Source: Parascedosporium putredinis (taxonomy: Eukaryota; Ascomycota; Sordariomycetes; Microascales; Microascaceae). From it: a DNA stretch of 64,000 nucleotides. A model generated the notes under the pieces. It was not told where the DNA came from and searched no databases. It was given only the letters and a program-made list of their open reading frames with translations. Below, piece after piece: positions 12,836 through 23,969 of the stretch. Location: positions 4,216,001 through 4,280,000 of the forward strand of contig CASHTG010000001.1 of NCBI GenBank assembly GCA_949357655.1. Direction: 5' to 3'. The first letter of the stretch is position 1. Each line of letters starts with the position of its first letter. The position numbers and the translations under genes are program-made.

Positions 12836-13799
12836 AGCTCCTGTGCCTCGAGGCCTTGGCCCGAGGACGCCCCCAAACGGAGGGGAAGTTAATGGCTCCG
12901 AGGAAACAAAGGCCCCGGTCTTCGAAATTTTGTTGCGGCTGCCGGCGCGAACGGGGATGTGATTATTGCTTGGCTTATTCGACAGCTTGTCGGGGGCGAC
13001 GCCGAAAGCGATGTGGTTCGCGATGTGACCGAGCCTTTCCGAACTGTCGCCGCCCTTGCAAGTGTGGATGACGATGATGCTGGTGACTTTGGCTTGAGGG
13101 ACGCCGTCCGACTCAACAAGCTTTGGAGGAAACCCCTCGTTGAGCCCCTGCGACCATTGCGGGCAGGGGGATTGAGGTGCTTCTGGTTGGGGTTGCGACT
13201 CCGGGTCTAGCTGTGACTGCGATTGCGATTGCAATTGAGACTGCGACTGCGACTGCGACGGCACTCCTGGCTGCGGCGACCCTGGGGAATGGGAATGGCC
13301 GTGTGACTGAACTTGAGGCGTCTGCTTCCGTACCGACTGGTGCTTCTGGGGTCGGTCGTTAATTTGGTGGGTGCTGGACGCTGCTCCTGTTTCTAGTGCT
13401 GCTACTGCTGCTGCTTGTTGTACGGGCGGTGGCGATCGGGTCGAGGAAGAATAGCTTGTGGATCGCGGTGGGCTGTCTTTGGTCCAAGCGGGGCCTGCCC
13501 GCTCCTGCTGCTGCTGCTGTTGCTGTTCTTGCCGCCAGCACCAGCGCCAGAGCTAGTGCCAGTGACAGTCGCAGCGACGGTTACCCCGCCTGACGCAGCA
13601 AGCCTAGGGGATGAAAGCGTCGGGGCGAGAACGCCGGGTCCTGGTGTTGTAGAGAGGGTTGTTGTCGCGCTCCGGTCTCCGTCGACGTTGGTGGCGCTGT
13701 CACCAAAGCTGGCGCCTTACCGCTGGCGCTAAGCTCATCGGTCGAGGGGTTCGACTGGCGCCCAAACGGCGCCCTCTTTAATAGGTTAAACGTTGGCAT
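12836..13799 (-). CDS. Ser/Gln-rich protein, first exon (C-terminus not located)
   Basis: An open frame starts at ATG 13799 (MPTFNLLKRAPFGRQ). If one base is missing in each of two short runs (13584-13587 and 13438-13440), it reads through about 322 codons to a good GTAAGT donor just after 12836. The product is low-complexity: a Ser/Ala/Pro-rich N-terminus, a Gly/Ser segment, then an (SQ)n(LQ) tract at 13260-13205 encoded by a hexanucleotide repeat. The last 110 residues are less repetitive (PPKLVESDGVPQAK, IANHIAFGVAPDKL). Codons in that last part end mostly in G or C, like the real genes here. I do not recognise the family. The next exon was not found; without splicing the frame would run on to 12683. 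It could be a regulatory protein with a disordered N-terminus, which is inference. Confidence 0.45.
13205..13262 (-). repeat. Hexanucleotide repeat encoding Ser-Gln
   Basis: Tandem GCGACT/GCGATT-type units on the plus strand, read on the minus strand as alternating Ser and Gln. It lies inside the Ser/Gln-rich open frame. Confidence 0.85.
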
Positions 13800-16066
13800 C
13801 TGCGAGTAGCAACCCCTCCGGTTGCGCCCAAGACGAAAAGTGACAAGTCGTCCAACCGTTCAACCTAGATGCGTGATCGGATTCCGAACGGTACGGCGGG
13901 GATCGACCGATCGCGCTCGGCGGCGTACGGGTGCGCGCGTGCTTCTCGGGGCTTTGGCGTGGAGCCTTGAAGGACTAGGTTATTGTCCTCCGGAGGAGTT
14001 CTCGAGGCTCCGGATGGCAAGCTCTGGTTCTTTACCTGTCACCGAGCCCCAATCGTTCCTTTCTTTCTAGACGCGGTAAATACGGCGAGGGAGTGGTATC
14101 AAAGCCCTGGCTGGTCTTGGTGCCTTTCTGTGTTGCACACAAGCATAAGGGTCTATCTACCCTACGACAGAGCTTACAAGAACGATCGATCCGTGTAGCA
14201 AGTCGGCGTAGGGTACCAGAAGCCGTCTAATTCCAAAGGGCCGGGTTGCGGCGAGTAGAGGAGGATGGGGGTAACCCGGATGGGGGAAGTGCAGAGAAGA
14301 ACGAACCCACCGCTCTCTCTCGAGTTGAACCAAGTTGAAAGCGAGTCCCCGGTCCCCACACGCTCCACCCTCGTGAAGGGGTAAAAGGAAAGAGCAGTGA
14401 AGCGGGCTCGGAGAAGTTTTGCAAAGGATGGGCGGGAAGAAAAGCCAGGGGCAAGGCAAGCAGGACGGCGCTTCTAGATTATTCAAATCTTTCTCTCACC
14501 TGGGCCTTTCGAGCCTCTATTCTCCCGAGTCCTCGACACGCTGCCCCTTTAGTCCTTTCTCTTCACTCTAAGCACCGTGCATACGTCAAGAAATCTTGGT
14601 GTCGTCGGACGAGGGAGATACAAATTGCTTTCTTGGGCAAGAGAAGAGGTGACCCGCTCTGGTGATATGGATCAGCGCATTACAAGACCCGCAACCCACG
14701 GTCTTTCTGGCTCCCTCTTCTTCTTTCTCCCACCTCTTGTTTTCCCTTTCTCCAGTTCGAGTGCTTGTGCTCTTCCTCGGAACAAGCACGTCTCTGGTGG
14801 GTGCGGACCCCGAACCGCTCACTTCATGGAAGAAGAGAGGGAATGAGTCCAGAAGGAATAAGAGGAGTGAGGGTGAAAGGGCGAAGAAAAGGTTCGCGGG
14901 TATATGCGCGTATGGTTGTATTTGTGTGGTGTGTGTGCATGCGTGTCGTGCGTGTGTGTGTCTAGGTGAAAGCCGCCGCCAGGAGCGTCTAAAGTGCGGA
15001 CGGGACAAAAGAGATGTTGGCGAGAAAGTCTTGCGACAGAACCGGGAGTGACGCGGCGGGAGGGGAGCAAGGTCAATTTTAATACATTGGATCAAGAGAG
15101 AGGCCGAAGTTCGGGGGTTTGAAATCTGAAGCAAGCGAAACACAAACGATTGATGGGGTGGAGGGAAGGACTCGAAATTGATCAATGTATACATCAATAT
15201 TCACCCATCGTTGCATGAAGGAGAGTGATAATAGAGCGAGAGCGAGAGGGCCGGGAGAAGGGCCAGCGAAGGAAATAAGATTTAGAAAAGAAAGAGACAA
15301 AAGAAACACAACAAGGTATAGATAGATATAAGGATATAAGGCAAATCACCCATGAACCCTCTGGATGGAGGCTACTCTTCAAAGGGACAGTCTTCCAGGC
15401 AGACTTCAATGTTCCCTCCACCAACAAAAGACTGGTAAGCCGAAGCAAGAGGATTCGCCAATCATCAAATCTTGTCGATGGGGTGCGCCTCCCGTTTCTG
15501 GCCCTTCCCTTCCATGCCCCTTCCAAAAAAGGCTGAGCCCGGACGGAGATGATGATGGCGGCCCAGCAAAGGAACATGATGGGCCAGCCACGAAATGACA
15601 CAAGGGCGGAAGTGAAAGCCCGGTCAGGTCAACTGCAACTATCAATACAAGTTGGGAAGTGGAGGGGGAGAGGGGAGAGGGGGAGGGGAGCAGCCACTGC
15701 CATTCCGTGAAGCGAGGATTCGCGAGAACGCCTGCGATCTTGTGCCGATCTCTGAGTCCGGGCCCATGTCCTCCCTATCCATGTAATAATCATCATCTAT
15801 CGACCCCATGTTGCTCAAAATGCAACTCCCAGGCCCGACTCCAAGGTCTCATAGATCATGGAGTCATGCGTGATCAAGGAAGGGCGAAGGCGGAAGGGGG
15901 AAGGGGGAAGGGGGCAGGCAAATTTACAGGGTGGATTGGTGTGGGAGCCCTTTCCGCAACCAAGAACATGGTGGAGGGAAGGAGGGCACACACGCGCCTC
16001 AAGTGCTCCGTCCATAATAGTATTGATACTTTGAAGTAGATCCGCCGTGGGTGATATTACACGACA

Positions 16067-16093
16067 GTGGATGGAATGGATTGATCCATCCAC
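16067..16093. repeat. Small inverted repeat
   Basis: GTGGATGGA at 16067-16075 is matched by TCCATCCAC at 16085-16093, around an AT-rich centre that is itself partly palindromic. Further CCATCCAC units continue to about 16140, so a slipped hairpin could form. Confidence 0.8.
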
Positions 16094-16233
16094 CGTCCAC
16101 CATCCACCACTGCATTGCATCCACCATCCGCCATCCACCCACCCAACCCATCCTGTCAACCCTGACCTAGCATCCATGCACCCTCCATTGCTCAAACAGC
16201 ATAACCCAAAACACGCTTCTCTCACTTTTTTTT

Positions 16234-16254
16234 GGCGGCGGCGGCGGCGGCGGC
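16234..16254. repeat. GGC trinucleotide run
   Basis: Seven GGC units following a run of T. A simple repeat with no sign that it is coding. Confidence 0.9.
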
Positions 16255-19061
16255 GCGCGAGGGGCAAAGAGTGATCTTTGTCCGATTGATTCATTGCTGG
16301 CCGAAACAACCAGGCGCGCCACACTGAAGCGGAAGGCCAATAAAGTCGTTGATGCCGACTCGGACACTTTTAATATGCGGGTTTAGATTTCCACCACGGT
16401 TAATATGCACAGTCATGGCCGGCCGGCCCCAGCCCACACAGCATCAAGGTCAAACATATGTTATGTAGAGTGCAGAGAACGCATCTGCGAGTTGTGCAGA
16501 AGCACAAGCCAGATGGCCTCGTCCTGAGCTCCTTGTATGGTTTGTATGGCGCACGCTGCTTGCCAAGGCCATTGTCATCGCCGTCGCCGTCGCCGTTGTC
16601 TTTTATCAGCGTCGTTGTGGATGTCGGGCGAGGTCAGCACCAATAAGCACATGCATCGGTAGAACTTGGCCTAGTTGGCCCAGTTGACCCCGTCGCTGTG
16701 CATATCCTGAAGAGAGAGCAAGGCACAAAGGGGAAGGGGGATCGGACAGGAGTCCACAGTTTGAGGTGAGGTCTGATTCGAATCCAGTTCCTGGCAGTGC
16801 CATTGCTGCTCGTTATCATCCGCTACCATATGCACTGATCGGCCTGGAGCCCCCGGCATTCCTACCGGAAATTGACGGTTCTCCGCGTACGTGTTTCGTC
16901 TCTCCGCACCATCACAACCCAAGCGGAGCCGGCAAAGACCCATGTCCTTCCTTCAATCTTAGCTCCTTTTGGATTCTAGAAGCGGAGCCTCACTGCGACT
17001 CAGGACCCAAAACCTGACGCGGCGACCTTTCAAACGCGCCGGGGGACTGTTTGCTGTCGACGCCCGCTCTTTGTAATACTGACTATTATTATGTAGGCTA
17101 CACACGCAACAAGGCGAATCCCTGGAATTTTTCTGCCTCCCTTTTGTTCGCCGGCCCCGCCCTCCTCCTCCCCCTCTATTCAGGTGAACCTTTTCGATCC
17201 TAGGAGGAGTGGCGGAACCGAGAGCAAGGGGTGGGCGGGGAGGATTTGCTGACGGACGCTGGCTGCTGGGAGAGGAATTGATAGAATTTGACGCATCATT
17301 CTGAGGGTTGAGAAAAAGGGCTCTGTTCGGTACATTGGCTCCACTGTTCATCCTCGTGAAATCTCGCAACGAGCTCGCTGATCAGCCAGGCTGTATGTAA
17401 TATCACCCAACATAAGTCGATAGAATAGTGCACACAGGCAACCTAAACACTCGAGGGCCGGACCGTTGAGACTGGACTCCGAAGACCCAGAGGTCAGGAT
17501 CAATCAAATCGCTGCTTGACCCACTGATGTAATACTCCGCTCCTCCGTTGTCAGACTGAGTATTTTCAAAGTACATTTTCCAAGGACATGATGGGCAACT
17601 TGTTGCTTTGCCTCAATGTTGTGTCGGGCACACCAGCATTATTATATTCAAATCCTATGCAAGACAGCCAAACCATTGATATCGAGGGAGCGCGCTCACT
17701 CCTATCAATCTCGCATTCCATTCCAGTGAATGGGGAGGGGCAGGGCACCAGGCTTGGCTTTCTGCTGCGTAACAAGCAAGGTACCTTGGTGAAGCGGCCG
17801 AGTGAACGTATAGCTAATACAGACTGGGTGCGCAAAGGTTGACTAGACCCTTTCTTTTCGATGCCGGATTCTTGTTCTCGACGCGCCGTGGTATTTTAGG
17901 CTGCTCGAGATGCGCGATGCTGCATGTATGCGGGCGCCTCATGTGTGCGACCTGGCCGCGGATGTGGGCGGGTGATGGTGGCACGGCTTGGTGAGCCTTT
18001 TCCAAGCACCTGTTGGCGCCTCCCTTTTTTTTTTTTTTTTTTGCTTCTCTTCTCTTGTTTTCTTATTCTCCTGGCGATTTCCCGTTCCTGAGAATCTTAC
18101 CTTCTGTCAAGTCATTGTTGCGCTTTGCCCTAGTTTCGCCAGCCGCATTCGCATTCTGAGGCATTATAACGTGCCTTTGCGCTGCATTACCGAGAAACCG
18201 CGCGCCGCGGCCTTTGAGCAGCAGCATTCTCCCAAAGTACATGGCATGGAATCGGGTATTCACTTTCCCCGCGGCTCCTTGCGAGCGTTGGAGCATTTGG
18301 CTCAAATGGACCCGTTGGCTCCACCGGTCGATCCCTTCACATGCCGCGTGGGCTTGGGGGATTAGAGAGAGAGAAGAGAGAGAGATCCTGCCAGAAACTG
18401 GGGAGCAACCGAAAACAAAGAAGAAAACCGAGCAAGGGAATAGGTAAGGGTGGCGTGGGGGAGGCTAGGGAAACTGGCATGTAGCCAACAAGGCCTTCCT
18501 CGAACGATGATGGCAGATCCTTTGACATCCCGTCGACTTTTCTTCCTCGCCGGTCCGCGCTCGACAGACTCATTATCAATGCGCACATCAATGTAATTAA
18601 AATCTTTTGACTTGGCGGAACTGTCATTCCGTCCCTCCAATCCAGTTGTTCCGTGGTGAGTTGGAATTCTTGGAAACTTGCCTGTGCCTCTCCCCTTACA
18701 ACGCAGGCTTCAAATGCCGGGAACAATACCCTTCTTATCAAGCCCTTTCCGTTTCGTTTCAGGGCTGGGCTAGTCCAACGAGGTGGACTAATATAATACC
18801 CCTTGCTTGAGGGCTGACCAAGCGTCAGCGGCGTCCCCGTCCACACTAGCGTGGTATTGTCTGGGGACGGCACCAAGGCCAACTTTAATAAACGACGAGG
18901 TTACGTGGAATAATACTGGCGAGGCAAAATATTCTCTACAACAGGATCGGAGGGTTATCCCAGCTTCGGGAATGGCCTGCGCTGTTTCCTCATGTTCCCT
19001 GTTCTTGTACCTCGGTAATACGATGTGAGATACCAGGCTCCATAGCCTCCGCCATTCCATA

Positions 19062-19081
19062 CATCCATGGATCCATGGATG
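19062..19081. repeat. 20-bp perfect palindrome
   Basis: The sequence CATCCATGGATCCATGGATG equals its own reverse complement. A related 14-bp palindrome with the same CCATGG core occurs at 55957-55970. Function unknown. Confidence 0.9.
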
Positions 19082-20449
19082 CATCATGAAACTACATGTA
19101 ATAGTGAAAAGGAAGAAAAAGGGCAAAGCGAAGGGAGGATGTGGCACAACGGGCCAAGCTCTCCACATCGTACGGGAGGAGCTCGCACAAGCTTGAGAAA
19201 GCACGGAGAAATAATGCCAACAAGGAGACGACACCCTGGCTAGCCTTGAAATTAGTGGATGGGGGAGCAATAATACCTCGTACACAGCTCCAACGGCTGG
19301 ACAAGTTCTTCGGGCTTCAAATGGGGGTCAAGAATCGGTATTCCAGTCAATATTACCGAGGTACTCTACCCCAAACCGGCTTCGAGCTTCCATTCCCCTT
19401 CCATCCAGCCTTCTTTGATCGGGCCGGCCAGGGGCAACCAAGTCCTCAAAGCCCGTCATCAATAGGTTTAATGTTCTCTCTCCCCCGGCCAGCCGCCCCA
19501 AGACCGAGACCCACGAAGAGCGGCTCGGGTATTTTTGGATCTCGTTCTCGTTTCCCCTTCCCCTCAGTCGTCAGCGCCCACTAGAACCAGTCCTCTCCCC
19601 TTCTACCCGAGGAGCTTTGCTGGTGTCATTGAAGGGGGGCGTAGGGCCCGTGAGACTAATATGCAATTTGATATGAAGGAGCTATCGCACGAGCAGCTCT
19701 TTTCCCTTCACAACAAACACGGAAATGTGTCCTTCAAACAGCGATACAGTGGAATGAATCCTCGAAATGCATTATACTGGGTGGCAATAAAGCTCCAAGA
19801 CGACTCTCCCCGTACTTAGCGTGCAATAGATACTTCTTAGAGCACGCAAGGAAAAGTTCAAAGCGGTCTGGCATAGTCCAGCAATGCAGATACAACGGTT
19901 TAGTTTGCTTTCTTTTCCTTGGTATTGAATAGGGTATCATTATGGACAATTCGCTGCGTGCTGCAGCCTTTTTCTTTCTCCCCTCCCCTCTCCCTGGCCA
20001 AGGTGCTCCCCCTGGTAATCGTGTGCCTCGAAGCAGTTACCAACCAGCCGACCTTTCGTTAGCCATCAGGCTACGTGTGCTGCTCATGCCTTTTTCTTCT
20101 TCTGTCATCTCGAATAACTAGAGGTAGCCAACGCGGAGACGGAAGGGGCCCGAGAAAAAGGAGGCCATATTTAGAACCAGAGAATGTTCCAACACCCCAG
20201 GCACCACCCATCTAGTTTTGGAGTATTACTATAAAAGCCCACCCAAGATTGATGCTTCTCTTGCGTAGGCCAATCGGAGCCATGCCCTCCAATGCTTCAA
20301 TCGCGACATTGTAATCTCTAATTTCTTCGGCGCCCAGCATGATCTCTTCAAGCCAAAGACGGTTAGGCATCGACAGTCCACGCGAGGCAAGGGTCCGTCC
20401 CTCTCGATATTTTCCATGTTCCTTTATAATTAGCGTGAGCACTGTCCGG

Positions 20450-21122
20450 CTACGCTGGAGGTGTATCGTGGACAACAATGAGGAGATATTTAGGATCGGG
20501 AACTATAACAAGCTCCTGCTTCTTGGTGCGAAGCCGAAGTAGCTTCAGCTCATCCTGTTTAAAGCTCACGTCAGCGCTAAGGCTCTGGTCTCTCCAATGG
20601 CAAGTCACCGTTATTCCCTCATCTCGACAACTTCCTCCGCGAATTAAATTCCGGGCAAAGCCGGGGGAGGGGTCTGAGAGGCCCTACATCTGTATCGAGC
20701 TCCTGGACGAGCGCCCCGAGGCGCTGACATATGCCCATACGAGGGCGGCAAAGGCGTTCACCTCTTCGGCATCGCTCTCCTGCTCTGTCTTCGAAGCCGA
20801 GGTGGCGCTGTCCGGGTCCAAGGGAAATACACTCCGCGACGGCGATGCGAGGGCTTGCGCAGGCTGCGTCGGCCGTGATCTCCGCAGGCTAGACACTTGG
20901 CCACTGGTCTTGAGGACGGATCCCGTCGCCCTGTCGAGCACGATTGTAGCCTTGACGCCGGGCTTCTTGGAAAGTCGGCCGAGGGTCTCGTCGAGCGCGT
21001 CGTGGGTCTGAACCTACAAGTTCTAGGCGTTAGCGGGGTGGGGAGCGCCTCGAGTTCGATGGCGGGGGCGGGGGGATCGTTGCGATGGAAGCTGGAACAC
21101 GAACCCCTATAGAATCCGTCAT
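20450..21122 (-). CDS. Roadblock/LC7 domain protein
   Basis: Roadblock/LC7 proteins are small dimerising adaptors. They are found as dynein light chains and in Ragulator-type GTPase regulators. The clear exons are 21013-20688 and 20554-20450, joined across an intron with donor GTAGGG, branch CTGAC and acceptor AAACAG. Family features are the opening helix (DALDETLGRLSKKPGV), the strand ATIVLDRATGSVLKTSGQ, the helix EVNAFAALVWAYVSASG and the closing strands LLRLRTKKQELVIVPD followed by YLLIVVHD. A Ser/Pro-rich insertion separates the first strands from the second helix, as in other fungal members. One base is missing in the run at 20714-20717; with it both exons stay in frame (144 codons including the stop). 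An acceptor at 21014 shows that at least one upstream exon exists. The best start is the ATG at 21122, but the first donor is unresolved. The gene is divergent from IPI1. Confidence 0.78.
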
Positions 21123-21638
21123 TTTCCCGGGGTCCAAGGCTGGATTTTAACGGGGAATCGGCTATTTTACGGTGTCGAGGAATATCCCTGGGTCCCTCTT
21201 GGTTTCTGAGTTTGGTGAGGCGTCGTCCGCTAGTTTGACTGGCCCACCACATCATATCGCATGTCCAGGTTCTCCTCCAGCACCAATTCACGTGACGTAG
21301 ACCGCGGGGATTCGAGCTGGACACTCAAACGCTCAGTGCCGGGCTAGGCACTGCACATCCGCCGCTAGCTCACCAGGCGGGGCCCAGGCGGGACAGCCTT
21401 GATGGGAACCACATGGCACCTGACAAAGCAACTCTAGGACGAGACGGCCAATTGGTGTGCGACGCTGGTGTAAAGAAAAAAAGAACTGAAGAATCCGTAT
21501 TATATAGAGGCGCCGACGAGCATCCGCGGGCTTAAAGTGGAAGAGTGTGCTTGAACCCATATATAGGGTAGTGACGCACGTTTGAAGTTCCAGTGCCCAG
21601 CTTTGAAGACCAAAAAAAAAAAAGAGGGTTAGGACAAG
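21123..21638. promoter_or_regulatory. Shared divergent promoter of the roadblock gene and IPI1
   Basis: About 0.5 kb lies between the two divergent starts. It holds a tRNA-like but unconvincing stretch near 21296-21393 and an A-rich run immediately before the IPI1 start. No specific factor site is recognised. Confidence 0.5.
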
Positions 21639-22807
21639 ATGGGTTCCAGCAATAAGAAGAAGAAAGAGAAGCAGCAAGACTTCAAGGTACCGATTCTTCC
21701 TCCCCCTCCCTTGAAGCCGGGCTCGAAAGCTAACGGAGTGGTACCATCCAGAAAACAAAGTTAAAGGTTGGAAAAGCAAAGGTGAAGCCCGCCAATTTCA
21801 CAGACACCAGTTTCAAGTCCAAAGGTACGCTGGCACGCCTCTCTTGCGTCCCCAAGAGATCTCGCCCCCAGTCTTTCCTCGTGCTCACGCTTTTCCCCTG
21901 ACAGCCATTGCGGTCGCGCATCAGTCCCTCTCCGAGACTGCGCCCGATGTCGTGCAGAAATTCAAACACCACCTCTCCCTCGCGGCCAGCTCCAATTCGG
22001 ACAGGCAGCGGAAAGATGCCCTGGCGTTCCTGACGTCCCAGCTCTCTGCCGGGCCCGACAGCAACCCCGTGGGTACCCGCGAGCTGCTCGTCAAGCTGCT
22101 CCCCTCGTACCCAACACGTCAACCCCCGTAAGAGCGCAGCTCCTCAAGTTATTGCGGTGTCTTCCCCGGGAGAAGTCAGGGTCCACGCCGAGGAAGCCCT
22201 CCGGTGGATCCGCGTCGGCATGACCCATCTCTCGACCGACGTCAGCCTCGATGCTCTTTCCGTGCTGGAGTGGCTGCTCGAGGTAGCCTCGGACGAGGCC
22301 GTGGCCTGCCCCGGCGGATGGGTCATGACGCTCAATAGCTTCTGCGCCATGATGGGATGGTCCGCGTCCGGGAACCGAGGGTGGACGTCGGCCCCCAAGA
22401 TCGGTGTGCGGACCAAGGACGCCGCCTGCCACGCCCAGCAACTCACGATATTGGCCAAGTTCCTCAAGGCTGGCCTCAGGCCGGAGGCAGTCGTCAAGGT
22501 GCACCCGGGCCAGTACTGGGACGGGCTGTACCGCATCAACCGCTCGCGAGAACCCTTTGCGCACCTCAACATATACGGGGCACGACGTGATGGGGACGGC
22601 GAGATGTACCAAGATCGCGAGTCTAGGAACAGGGCCTTTCAGAAGCGTTACGCTGCCCTTGTTCTTGCTGGGGCGGAGCAGGCGAAGCGGGAGGCTGGTG
22701 CGCCGGGGAGAGCTTCTGCGACTCTGATGCAGGTGTTGCGGGATAGCACAGGAGATTCCGAGGGCGAGGGGGTCCTGGACGCTGATGACCTGCTCCATCT
22801 CTGGTGA
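21639..22807 (+). CDS. IPI1: Pre-rRNA-processing protein IPI1 (TEX10 family)
   Basis: IPI1 is a subunit of the nucleolar/nucleoplasmic RIX1 complex (RIX1-IPI1-IPI3). The complex acts on pre-60S particles and ITS2 removal. Three exons (21639-21686, 21752-21824, 21905-22807) join with correct phases. The N-terminus has the family form: MGSSNKKKKEKQQDFK, then KTKLKVGKAKVKPANFTDTS and SFKSKAIAVAHQSLS. Helical repeats follow, with KDALAFLTSQL and PVRAQLLKLLRCLP, then ALRWIRVGMTHLSTDV, ALSVLEWLLEVA, CPGGWVMTLNSF and LTILAKFLKAGL. One base is missing in each of two C runs (22101-22104 and 22164-22167). With them the coding length is 342 codons, normal for fungal IPI1. The start is the first ATG after an A-rich stretch and begins the lysine-rich N-terminus typical of the family. 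Confidence 0.92.
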
Positions 22808-23969
22808 TCTAGGCTGAACTGGGCCCGAACCACTCTCATCCCTTGATGCTGGTCAGCCACTACACAACCCGAATCCTTAAGACACCTTTACCAGCCCTTG
22901 CTTTACTCATCTCTCTTTCTCTCAACCTTAACCCTAAAGCGTTGCCAAACCCTTTTTCCCAAAGGCTCGCCTCCCACCAACCAGAATCACCTCTCTAAAC
23001 AGGGAAATCACCTCCTAGTCCCCGTGGCCCATCTCTATCAATTAATAGTGATGAACACCCTCAAAGGACTTTTTCTGGCAGACCTAGCTTTTGGCCATAT
23101 GCTGGTGCTTTCTCAAAGAACTAGTCAATAATGATCCATACTGGATGTTCATGCCTGACCTGCCTTTATAGGCACTACTAGCCTTATTTATGTGCATAGT
23201 TACAGACTGGCTATCCACATATAACTCTCAAGCAATCAGTCTTCTACATCACCATAGGTAGCTGATTTAGATTTTCAAGATACCCAAATTCTCTTTCACT
23301 CTCAAGAAGTGATTTGCTGTGAATTTTCAGTCCTCTAGCCACTATGAGGGGCTAAACCAGGCTCATGGCCTCCAGTCCATATTCCCCTCCCTCCCTGCGC
23401 AGAACCTCCTTTTGAAATCTTGCCAGGTAGTGACTACTCTTTTGATATTTCATCCTGCCTCTTCCATGATATTCCAGTCCAATGATATTCAAGACCCAGG
23501 GAAGTACAAAGTGGGAAATTAAGAGAGGAAGCCAGCCATATTAGCTGTCATCCTCCCACCCCAAAACTATCCCTCCCTCCATCCCCTCTTCATCCCCTCT
23601 AGGTTTGATTCCTAGACATTTTCTCAAGCCTGTTTGGCTCTTCATCCACACAACCCTCCATCCTTTGCTCTCTCAAGTAGATACTGTCCGAGCCAAGGAC
23701 ATCTTCTGCCGCGAGAGCCTGTTTCAACCTTTCAAACAAACAAGACCAGGTGTGTATTGGGCTCGTGACTATAGTTTCCATCCCGCGGCATATCGAGTAT
23801 TCATCTCAATATTCCCTTCCTCTCTTCCTCCCTTCCTCCCCCCCATCATCCCTCCATCAAGCAGAAGATATATCTTCTATACACCCGCCGAGACTTTATC
23901 GGATCAGGATTACTGACCGTTTGTTTATCTACTATCAGATACCAATTTCGAAAAGCTCAAATAGCCGTC
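22808..23969. other. Intergenic region with CpG-poor patch
   Basis: Lies between the IPI1 stop and the helicase start. Roughly 23041-23690 is almost free of CpG, unlike the rest of the window. The final 250 bases before the helicase start are pyrimidine-rich and probably form its promoter and leader. No coding frame is credible. Confidence 0.7.

Larger units (their letters stand above)
13800..20449. other. Gene-poor stretch
   Basis: No open frame here has a recognisable domain or the coding-like codon bias of neighbouring genes. The longest, on the minus strand at 14586-15197 and 18337-18882, look like pyrimidine-rich non-coding DNA. Contents include a hairpin-forming TGGAT/ATCCA array (16067-16150), a GGC run (16234-16254), an 18-T run (18025-18042) and a 20-bp perfect palindrome (19062-19081). 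Confidence 0.45.

Noticed and set aside
14586..15197. 203-codon minus-strand frame
   Set aside because: Low-complexity CT-rich DNA with His/Thr runs from a TG repeat.
16770..16850. Possible tRNA B box (GATTCGAATC)
   Set aside because: Palindromic chance match without a cloverleaf.
21296..21393. tRNA-like stretch on the minus strand
   Set aside because: It contains a TCGAATCC-like word, but no acceptor stem, A box or anticodon arm could be folded convincingly.
22921..22940. Telomere-like AACCCTAA word
   Set aside because: Only about one and a half units; no interstitial telomere array.
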